Shown one piece after another: positions 5,967-12,030 of a DNA stretch of 12,030 bases. Source of the stretch: Gammaproteobacteria bacterium. GTDB lineage: Bacteria > Pseudomonadota > Gammaproteobacteria > Xanthomonadales > Wenzhouxiangellaceae. The stretch lies in contig PWWM01000019.1 in the NCBI GenBank assembly GCA_003561495.1, positions 1-12,030 of the forward strand. The letters run 5' to 3'. A program made the translations under genes and the position numbers. The first letter of the stretch is position 1. Every line of letters starts with the position of its first letter. The notes below the pieces were generated by a model. That model saw only the letters and a list, made by a program, of their open reading frames with translations, ran no database searches and was not told where the DNA came from.

Positions 5967-6727
5967 GGCTTGAATATGATATGGGCGAGGCTTCTTAGCG
6001 TCTCATTATCACCAACCCATCCGACCAAAAGAAAGGACAGCACGGAAAGTATTACCAGCACGAACGACGGATGCCGGAAGCTGCCGAAGCGGTAGTAATA
6101 GACGCCAACGATCAGCAGCATGAGAACGACGGTCGGCACCACCATGTCGATAAAGCGAATGCCCGCGTCAGGTCTTATCTTCATGCCAATCATCAATAGC
6201 AGTCGGATCAGCGCTGGTGAGAGAATCAAAAGGACCGAGGCCAGCAGCCACTGCACATGATCGGCGACCTGTCCTTTTCTGATCTTCAGAATGGCGAAGG
6301 TTACGCTGAATACGAACAGGGCGATCAGCACGGTATCGAGGTAAGTGACGAAATAGGCAAATGTCGGGTTGAACACTCCGTCGTCTGAAAGCCGCGGAAT
6401 GTTGAGGATATTTCTGGGGATGATGGCCAGCGCACTGCCGGCGACGATACCGGCCAGGACCAGTCCAAAAATGCCCAGCGAGCGATGGGTCGGCCTGTGA
6501 CCGCCTCGGGTGATCAGCCAGGGCTGAATGATGATCAGCAACATCCACAGCGTGGCGGAAATGCCATGAACATGCTGATGAAAGGTAGCCTGCGGCAGGG
6601 CCAGAAAATACCTTGGGGCGAATCCGAGCACCGTGATTGCAAGTGGCAGCAGCATCCATAGATGCAGGTTGCGATAGCGTGTCAGGTCTGCCAATGACGG
6701 ACGCTTGGTTTCTGTCGTTGTTTCCAT
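5963..6727 (-). CDS. HVHG-motif multi-pass membrane protein, copy A
   Basis: This is a 254-residue protein with a polar, charged N-terminus (residues 1-20) and about seven hydrophobic segments. Key residues are H52 and H54 in FHQHVHGISATLWMLLIIIQ, H81 in THRSLG and H157 in ADHVQWLLASVLLILSPALI. These align with H53, H55, H81 and H150 of the next gene. The conserved Trp and Gln after HVHG and the Arg after the SPALIR stretch are also shared. The pair looks like an old duplication that may form a heterodimer. AGGA lies 7 bases before the ATG at 6727, and the gene starts 18 bases after the kinase stop codon. The function is unknown; the repeated histidines hint at a heme- or metal-binding membrane protein. 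Confidence 0.75.
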   Translation of the reverse strand: METTTETKRPSLADLTRYRNLHLWMLLPLAITVLGFAPRYFLALPQATFHQHVHGISATLWMLLIIIQPWLITRGGHRPTHRSLGIFGLVLAGIVAGSALAIIPRNILNIPRLSDDGVFNPTFAYFVTYLDTVLIALFVFSVTFAILKIRKGQVADHVQWLLASVLLILSPALIRLLLMIGMKIRPDAGIRFIDMVVPTVVLMLLIVGVYYYRFGSFRHPSFVLVILSVLSFLLVGWVGDNETLRSLAHIIFKP

Positions 6728-6745
6728 TATACGGTCCTGTAGTAG

Positions 6746-9343
6746 CTACTCGATCAGTACGCCCATGGATTTCAGGCGTTGTCGGTCTCGCTCATAAGCT
6801 GAGCTGTCCCGGGGAATGGTATCCAGGATCGCTCTGGCCGCTTCCTGATGCAATTCGGGGCCTTCCACGGCGATCCGAACCATGAGCAGCTCGAAACGGG
6901 TTTCCCGGGTTTGGCGGTGAGTTGCTGGAAGGGCCTGTTGGCGAATCTCCAATGCCTCGGTCAAAGCCGTCTGCGCTTCCGGGTAACGTGCCAGTTTGAA
7001 AAGGGCCCGCCCTCTGGCCTGCTGGGCACTGGCGATCAGCGGGTTGCCGGGTTCGACCGCGCGTCGTCGAATCTGCAAACACTGATCGGCATAATCGAAC
7101 GCCCTTTCGAAATCGCCCAGTTCATAGTAGCGAAGACTCATATTGTGCAGAGGGTAGGAGGGATAGGGGTGATCTGGACCCAGCCGGGCGAGATAGATGT
7201 CATAGGCCTTTCGATAGGCCTCGATTGCCGCTTCCGGTTGGCCACGGTCAGACTCGAAATTGCCGTAGGAGACCAGGCTGTGCGCGTAACGCTCACCGTC
7301 TTCGCCCCAGAGTTGGGCGCCGCTTTCGAGGCTTTGATTGAGGTGAATTTCGGCCTGGTCGAATTCGCCCTGCTCGGACAACAGCCAGCCCAGATGCATG
7401 TTAATGCCGGAGGTTGTGGGGTGAACCATGCCGTGGTGTTGCAAGGCAATATCCAGCGCACGTTCGAAGGATGAACGAGCTACGGAGACACGGTCCAGTC
7501 GCTTCCAGAGCAGGTAGCCCAAAGCGTTGAGTGCATCGGCAATAGGCGGAGTGTCTGGCCCCAGTACTGACTGGTACAAGTCGATGGCCTTGCGAAGCCG
7601 GTGCTCGGCCTGTTCGAATTCGCCGCCTTCCAACAGGGTCATGCCCAGGTTATAGTTCAGGGCAGCTCGCTTTTCCGACGCCTCAGTTGGCTGAATCATG
7701 GATTTCGCCCGCTGATACCAGTCAATTGCCGCCGGGTAGTCGCCCTGGCGATGGCTGACAGTCCCGAGCATGGTCAGGAGTTGAAGCTCGGTCTCATGGT
7801 CGTTCACGGATTCATTCAGAACACGCGCCTGATCGATCATTTGCCAGGCCCGTTCGTATTCGCCGAGGCTCAGATGTATATCGCCTATTAGCGTGGTCAT
7901 TGCCAACTGAAGATCCGGCTGGCCAGCCAATTCATTATCGATGCGTTCGCCGCCGCGCTTGAGCAGGTCACGTGTGGTCAGTCGTTCACCGCGATTCTCA
8001 GCCGGATCACTGACCCGAAACAGCTCGGTCAAGAACTCGCTGACCTGTTCGGCCCGCTCGGCCTGGCGGGTCGCCTCGGAGGCCTGCAGCCGGGCCTCGC
8101 GGGCCTGCCAGATGGCACTTCCCAGGCCGATGGCCAGTGACAGCATGACGGCCAGAGTTGCCCCGAGCGAGAGGCGGTGGCGGGCGATAAAACGTCCCAG
8201 GGCATACAAGCTGCTCGGGCGGCGGGCGCGCACCGGAAGCCCCTGAAGATGACGGTCGATATCCTCGGCCAGGGCCTCGGCCGAGGCGTAGCGGTGCTCC
8301 GGATCGCGGGCCATGGCTTTCATCACGATGGTGTCGAGATCGCCGCGTAGCTGGCGTGGCCTGGCGATTGGCTTTTTTTCGTCGGCGTCTGGTTTGGCGG
8401 CTGCCAAGGCGGCCGAGGGCGGCGATGGATCGGTGTCGCAGATGGCGTCGGCCAGCTTTGCCCGACTGGCGTTGTGTTCCCGGAACGGGTGGTGGCCGGT
8501 GAGCAGTTGATAGAGGATCACGCCCAAGGCATAGATATCGGTCTGGACAGTGACCGGCTCGCCCCGAATCTGTTCCGGCGCGGCGTATTCGGGGGTCATG
8601 GCCTGAATGCCGGTCAGCGTGACCTGAGTTTGTTCGTCCTCGCTTTCGGCCAGCAGCTTGGCAATGCCGAAATCGAGCAGTTTGACCGTGCCGTCGACGG
8701 TCACCAGGATATTATCCGGCTTGAGATCGCGATGGACGATCAGTCGCGAATGGGCATATTGCACGGCCCGGCACACCTGTCCGAACAGATGCACGCGCTC
8801 ATTCAGCGAGAGTTCTTGCTGATCGCACCAGTCGGTCAGCCGTCGGCCTTGAATGTATTCCATGGCAAACCAGGGCCGGCCGTCGTCGAGCAAGCCCCCG
8901 TCGGTCAGGCCGGCGATATTCGGGTGGGTCAGTGAGGCCAGGATGCGACGCTCGACGCGAAAGCGGCGCAGGATGGATTCGGAATCCATACCGTGCTTGA
9001 TCAGCTTGAGCGCCACCTTCTGCTCGAAGTCGCTGTCGACGCGTTCGCCCAGGTAAACCACACCCAGGCCGCCACGACCGATTTCCTCGATTAACCGATA
9101 GCCGCCGATCCGCTCAGGCATTAGCCGTGGTTCGTCCGCTTCCAGCAAGCTGGCGGCGCGGGCCGCATCAAGATGATCAAGAAAACCCGGTGCAGCCTGG
9201 TGGGCTGCCAGCAGCCTGTCGAGCTCGGCGGCCCGCTCCGGGTTGTGTTGCGACAACTCTTCGAGTTCACGACGTTGCCGTGTTTCCGACAGGCTCAATA
9301 GCCATTCGAATGCCTTGCTGATATCCGGGTCATTAGCGTGCAT
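6746..9343 (-). CDS. Transmembrane Ser/Thr protein kinase with C-terminal TPR domain
   Basis: The protein is 865 residues. Residues 1-75 are a helical acidic leader (KAFEWLLSLS...) typical of this bacterial kinase type. The kinase domain spans about 80-370: glycine loop GRGGLG (89-94), ATP-binding K113 in VALKLIK, alpha-C E131, HRDLKPDN (204-211), DFG (224-226) and APE (255-257), so all catalytic residues are in place. A basic stretch ending ARHR precedes one membrane helix (about 391-412). From about 425 to 850 there are tandem TPR-like repeats (SLGEYERAWQMIDQAR, QGDYPAAIDWYQRAK, QGEFDQAEIHLNQSL). The kinase is therefore cytoplasmic and the TPRs probably face the periplasm as a sensor or scaffold. 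Many such kinases sit next to an ECF sigma factor, but none is visible here. The ATG at 9343 has GAGGCAGG just upstream. It lies 22 bases after the beta-helix gene and 18 bases before copy A of the HVHG proteins. Substrates are unknown. Confidence 0.92.
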   Translation of the reverse strand: MHANDPDISKAFEWLLSLSETRQRRELEELSQHNPERAAELDRLLAAHQAAPGFLDHLDAARAASLLEADEPRLMPERIGGYRLIEEIGRGGLGVVYLGERVDSDFEQKVALKLIKHGMDSESILRRFRVERRILASLTHPNIAGLTDGGLLDDGRPWFAMEYIQGRRLTDWCDQQELSLNERVHLFGQVCRAVQYAHSRLIVHRDLKPDNILVTVDGTVKLLDFGIAKLLAESEDEQTQVTLTGIQAMTPEYAAPEQIRGEPVTVQTDIYALGVILYQLLTGHHPFREHNASRAKLADAICDTDPSPPSAALAAAKPDADEKKPIARPRQLRGDLDTIVMKAMARDPEHRYASAEALAEDIDRHLQGLPVRARRPSSLYALGRFIARHRLSLGATLAVMLSLAIGLGSAIWQAREARLQASEATRQAERAEQVSEFLTELFRVSDPAENRGERLTTRDLLKRGGERIDNELAGQPDLQLAMTTLIGDIHLSLGEYERAWQMIDQARVLNESVNDHETELQLLTMLGTVSHRQGDYPAAIDWYQRAKSMIQPTEASEKRAALNYNLGMTLLEGGEFEQAEHRLRKAIDLYQSVLGPDTPPIADALNALGYLLWKRLDRVSVARSSFERALDIALQHHGMVHPTTSGINMHLGWLLSEQGEFDQAEIHLNQSLESGAQLWGEDGERYAHSLVSYGNFESDRGQPEAAIEAYRKAYDIYLARLGPDHPYPSYPLHNMSLRYYELGDFERAFDYADQCLQIRRRAVEPGNPLIASAQQARGRALFKLARYPEAQTALTEALEIRQQALPATHRQTRETRFELLMVRIAVEGPELHQEAARAILDTIPRDSSAYERDRQRLKSMGVLIE

Positions 9344-9365
9344 TGGCCTGCCTCGTATCTATGCC

Positions 9366-11312
9366 TCACGGTAGCTCGTATTTGAAACGATCACTAAAAA
9401 TCGAGTCGGGCGGCGGTTGCCATTCGTAGGCGCCGATGTCGATCTGCGTGCCGAACAGGCGCGACCAACCCAGTAGATCGATTGGATCGTCCGGACCGCC
9501 CGGGAATTGCGACAAGTCGGTGTCCGGGTTTCCAGCATCGATGGCAGGCGAAGTGAGCATCAATCGCAAATCACCGTTCAAGTCGTCGACGAACTGCGGA
9601 TTGTCCGTCAGACAATTGTTGCAGGAAAATGAACTGCCAGCCAGAACGTTGATGGCATCATCTTCATCATCATGCAGGCTGTAGTGCATTGATACTTGGG
9701 AATCTCCTTGTATTTGAATTTCGCTTGAAAAATCCGTGAACTGGGTCAGGTTTCCCCAGAAAATGCTGTTGTGAATGATTGCTTGAGCGCCATCACGGTT
9801 TCGAATTGCACCACCATGGAGTTCGGCCATGTTGGCATTGAAAGTTACGTTCCAGAGTGTCATGAGACTGTTGTCGCCGTTGAGTATTCCACCACCTCCC
9901 TGTTGGCCAAAGTTATCGTAGAACAGTCCATTGATCACTGTGGGAGAGCTATTGAAGTTCGCCATCCCGCCCCCCTGGCCTTGTGACAAGTTATCGATGA
10001 ATTCCACGTTCATCAAAAGTGGCTGGCTGTTGTCCATATTGTGCAGACCGCCGCCAGTGCTAGCGAAGTTGTCCAGAAAGCGAACCTTCAGTAAGGTCGG
10101 GCTGCTCCCGCCGTCGTTGCTCATGCCTCCACCTAGCCCGGCCGTATTGCTTTCAAAAGTAACATCGGTCAGCATCGGGTTGCTGGCGTCGAGATTGGCC
10201 ATGCCACCGCCTTGGCCGCCGCCTGTTCCATTGGCAATGAATTTGACATGTGTCAGTTGTGGTGAGCTGTTGCCGGAGTTGTAGATGCCGCCACCATGAC
10301 TGGCCGCATTGTTGCCGGTGAAGGTGACCTGGTTCAGCACCGGTGAGGAGCTGTTGACATTGCGCATGCCGCCGCCAAAGCCGCTGCCATGGGTGTCCAG
10401 CGCCTGGTTATTCGTGAAGCTGACATTGGAAAGTGTGGGTGAACTGTTATCAAGGCAGGTGCCGCCGCCAATTCCACCGGTGGTGTTGCCGATGAAAAGG
10501 GTATCGTTGAATAAGGTTGCCGGATCGGCATTGTTCATGGCGATGGCGCCACACCCTGAAACACCGTGGTTCTGGTCGAATGTCACATCATCAAGCTTTA
10601 GTATGTTGTTGGAATTGTTGAATATCGCACCGGCAAAGATTCCCGCTGTATTAAGTTCGAACTCGCCGGAGTTGATTTCGATCGCGCCGCCGGTCCAGTT
10701 GTAGATGGCGCCACCGCGTTCATCGGCCTGGTTGGACTCGAACACGACATTTTCCATGGTGACCGAGGCGCCATTGAAATTGTTCAGTCCGCCGCCGATC
10801 CGAGCCTGGTTGTTCTGAAACTTCACATTGGACAATGTGAGGTGTCCACCGTCGTTGAGATTGTAGATTCCGCCACCGCGTCCATCGGCGCCGCTGCCGA
10901 ACGCTTGACCATTGGCAATAAGCAGTCCGGCCATGGTCACCTCATGACCACCTGCCGTAATCTCGAAGACACGATAGGCCGAATCCTGCGAATTTCGACC
11001 TACCAATGTGTTTTCCGGCCCCGCACCCTGAAGCGTGATGTCCTTGTCGATAATGAGCGCTGACGCCGGCGGACCGGGATTGGGCCGATAAACCCCGGTG
11101 GCGATATCGATCACATCGCCGGCGGCGGCTTCGGCGAAGGCATGAACTATGGATTCGCACGGATTGGCCGGACTGCTGCAGTCACCTGTGTCCGAACCGC
11201 CGGGGGCAACGTAGCGTGTCGTTTGAGAATGTCCATTGGAAACCATTCCGAATAGGACTAGGCCCAGCACGCTGGCCGAAATCCGTCGAATCCATGGGTT
11301 GTCTGTCGGCAT
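9366..11312 (-). CDS. Secreted right-handed beta-helix repeat protein, PMP-like repeats
   Basis: This 648-residue protein has a signal peptide at 1-29 (WIRRISASVLGLVLFGMV, then SNGHS before Gln30). Residues 32-125 carry the N-terminal lead-in (RYVAPGGSDTGDCSSPANPC) common to bacterial pectate-lyase-like beta-helix proteins. Residues 145-520 hold 14 repeats of about 27 residues, each with a GG(G/A) motif followed by an FxxN motif (FQNN, FESN, FELN and so on). This resembles the GGAI/FxxN repeats of chlamydial polymorphic membrane proteins. Residues 587-631 (SPAIDAGNP ... IDIGAYEW) match the choice-of-anchor-type end of such proteins, and the last residues are IFSDRFKYELP. No catalytic residues are obvious, so an adhesin or surface role is more likely than an enzyme. 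The ATG at 11312 lacks a strong ribosome-binding site. There is no outer-membrane autotransporter barrel. Confidence 0.85.
   Translation of the reverse strand: MPTDNPWIRRISASVLGLVLFGMVSNGHSQTTRYVAPGGSDTGDCSSPANPCESIVHAFAEAAAGDVIDIATGVYRPNPGPPASALIIDKDITLQGAGPENTLVGRNSQDSAYRVFEITAGGHEVTMAGLLIANGQAFGSGADGRGGGIYNLNDGGHLTLSNVKFQNNQARIGGGLNNFNGASVTMENVVFESNQADERGGAIYNWTGGAIEINSGEFELNTAGIFAGAIFNNSNNILKLDDVTFDQNHGVSGCGAIAMNNADPATLFNDTLFIGNTTGGIGGGTCLDNSSPTLSNVSFTNNQALDTHGSGFGGGMRNVNSSSPVLNQVTFTGNNAASHGGGIYNSGNSSPQLTHVKFIANGTGGGQGGGMANLDASNPMLTDVTFESNTAGLGGGMSNDGGSSPTLLKVRFLDNFASTGGGLHNMDNSQPLLMNVEFIDNLSQGQGGGMANFNSSPTVINGLFYDNFGQQGGGGILNGDNSLMTLWNVTFNANMAELHGGAIRNRDGAQAIIHNSIFWGNLTQFTDFSSEIQIQGDSQVSMHYSLHDDEDDAINVLAGSSFSCNNCLTDNPQFVDDLNGDLRLMLTSPAIDAGNPDTDLSQFPGGPDDPIDLLGWSRLFGTQIDIGAYEWQPPPDSIFSDRFKYELP
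9753..10880 (-). repeat. 14 imperfect tandem repeats of about 81 bp encoding beta-helix coils
   Basis: GG(G/A) motifs occur near residues 146, 173, 200, 228, 254, 282, 313, 340, 368, 394, 420, 447, 472 and 500 of the beta-helix protein. The steps are 25-31 residues, mostly 26-28. The best conserved copies are in the middle and share GGGM-x-N-x-x-(S)SP-x-L-x-x-V-x-F-x-x-N. Copies differ too much at DNA level to suggest recent expansion, but the run is a likely site of copy-number change between strains. Confidence 0.8.
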
Positions 11313-11345
11313 ATCGAGAATTCACATCGTATCTACTGGCCCGTA

Positions 11346-11367
11346 CGCTGTTTGTTCACAAACAGCG
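11346..11367 (-). promoter_or_regulatory. Strong hairpin upstream of the beta-helix gene
   Basis: CGCTGTTTG (11346-11354) and CAAACAGCG (11359-11367) are perfect 9-base complements around a 4-base loop TTCA. The element lies 34-55 bases before the beta-helix start codon. On the minus strand it is followed by TACGGG, not a T-run, so it does not look like a terminator. It could be an operator or a 5'-leader structure controlling the operon. Confidence 0.5.
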
Positions 11368-11465
11368 CCAGTAAATGCTCTCCCTCGGTGCCCCCGGCTT
11401 TCTCAGCGAAGAGATTACAGGCATTGGGGTAACCAGTACCTGGAACCTGATGCTCAGGTTTCCTG

Positions 11466-11501
11466 ACCGGCCCGACCCGGAAAATCCGGAATCGGGCCGG
11501 T
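11466..11501 (-). terminator. Two-part hairpin after the 11509-12030 gene
   Basis: ACCGGCCCGA (11466-11475) and TCGGGCCGGT (11492-11501) form a perfect 10-bp stem. Inside it CCGGA (11477-11481) and TCCGG (11485-11489) form a further 5-bp stem with an AAA loop. It starts 7 bases beyond the stop codon at 11509. No T-run follows on the minus strand, so termination may be partial. A small stem TCAGG-TTT-CCTGA (11454-11466) abuts it. Confidence 0.6.
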
Positions 11502-11508
11502 TATTGAG

Positions 11509-12030
11509 TCAGTGGTTTCGCGGTGTGCGGATCAATGGAGCACAGGGAGGCCGGGGCCGTTGACGAATCCGGCAGAAACCGGTGTACTCGAACAGCGCAT
11601 CACCCATTTCATCCATTTGACCGTCTCCGACCACGTCAAGTTGGCAGCGCACATCGGGTCCAGTCAGACGGTTGTCGAGAAACACCTTGCCGGTCGTGTG
11701 ACCGGTGTCCAGGTTGACGTCGAACCGGTATTTTTCATCGTGCAGCAAGACCGGCCCCAGGTCGAGTATGGAGCCGGAAAAAACCTGGTCGCCGGAGTTG
11801 GTCAGTGTGCCTTCCACGAAGTTGAAGCGCGAGATCGGATGGTAGAGAATCAGGCCGTTCAGGTCGCCGTTCAGCTCCACGATCTCGGTGCTTCGCTGTT
11901 CGAATCCAACATCGGTTTCGACCACCGAGTGGATTACCGCGCTGGAGAATCGGTGAACGCCGTTTCCGCTGACCTCGACCCAGTTGTCGGAGGTGAATGA
12001 CTCTGCTTCGTCTGCAAGAGCTGAATGGGC
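11509..12030 (-). CDS. Probable exported protein of unknown function, 5' end outside the window
   Basis: The frame is open from the window's right end to a stop at 11509, giving 173 residues. Translation at the edge reads AHSALADEAESFTSDNW, which looks like the end of a signal peptide with cleavage after ALA, so only some 20 N-terminal residues are probably missing. The rest is rich in alternating polar and hydrophobic strands (NGLILYHPISRFNFVEGTLT, YRFDVNLDTGHTTGKVFL) and is probably a beta-sandwich. Three Cys residues lie in the last third (RCQLDVVGDG, GFCRIR, PPCAP). I do not recognise the family. A hairpin follows the stop, and the beta-helix gene begins 196 bases further along in the same direction. 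Both encode exported proteins, so a link is possible but not shown. Confidence 0.65.
   Translation of the reverse strand, partial: AHSALADEAESFTSDNWVEVSGNGVHRFSSAVIHSVVETDVGFEQRSTEIVELNGDLNGLILYHPISRFNFVEGTLTNSGDQVFSGSILDLGPVLLHDEKYRFDVNLDTGHTTGKVFLDNRLTGPDVRCQLDVVGDGQMDEMGDALFEYTGFCRIRQRPRPPCAPLIRTPRNH

Noticed and set aside
6848..7474. Plus-strand frame of 208 residues opposite the kinase
   Set aside because: It is antisense to the TPR region, has no start context and no motif, and is explained by codon bias on the other strand.
8274..8287. Perfect 14-base palindrome GCCTCGGCCGAGGC
   Set aside because: It lies inside kinase codons for Ala-Ser-Ala-Glu-Ala, where GC-rich codon choice makes such a palindrome likely by chance.
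10309..10704. Plus-strand frame rich in Pro opposite the beta-helix repeats
   Set aside because: Its PPP runs are the reverse complement of the repeated GGG codons, so it is a by-product of the repeats.
9753..10880. Regularly spaced repeats as a possible CRISPR array
   Set aside because: The repeats are in one open reading frame, imperfect and about 81 bases long with no unique spacers; they encode beta-helix coils.

Overview
The window looks like chromosomal DNA of a GC-rich gammaproteobacterium, probably of the Lysobacterales/Wenzhouxiangellaceae type. I infer this from gene style only: a kinase with a TPR tail, a secreted beta-helix protein with a choice-of-anchor-type end and an IFxDxF-like tail, and multi-pass membrane proteins with an HVHG motif. 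Apart from the toxin gene and a remnant at the left edge, every recognisable gene is on the minus strand, so the story reads from right to left.

Left edge (1-1500): toxin-antitoxin territory. A MazF/PemK-type toxin (+) has lost its family C-terminus. It is followed by a fragment of a GNAT (TacT-like) toxin, and then by an apparently intact VapBC pair on the minus strand. The VapBC pair has a sigma-70-like promoter whose -10 box sits inside an inverted repeat.

Middle (1558-4112): three amidohydrolase-type reading frames for exported proteins. The first (1558-2628) is a lipoprotein whose C-terminal half has lost family blocks, including the metal-binding Asp. The second (2830-3852) looks complete. 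The third (3840-4112) is a truncated paralogue of the second. Its conserved TDEE codons now serve as the Shine-Dalgarno sequence of the intact copy.

Centre to right (4127-12030): a tight co-directional gene train. In transcription order it runs: a secreted protein cut by the window end (11509-12030), a hairpin, a 14-repeat secreted beta-helix protein (9366-11312), a transmembrane Ser/Thr kinase with TPRs (6746-9343), two paralogous HVHG membrane proteins (5963-6727 and 5202-5966), a further multi-pass membrane protein (4549-5205), a DoxX-like protein (4127-4552), and then the amidohydrolases. From the beta-helix gene to the intact amidohydrolase the gaps are 22 and 18 bases, then three successive 4-base ATGA overlaps, a 14-base gap and a 13-base overlap. 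This strongly suggests one operon of about 8.5 kb.

Together these genes suggest an envelope-directed module: a membrane kinase that senses outside the cytoplasm, a surface or secreted beta-helix protein, a cluster of membrane proteins with conserved histidines, and periplasmic hydrolases. The substrate and physiological role are not evident from the sequence. I found no tRNA, rRNA, CRISPR array, insertion sequence or phage gene.
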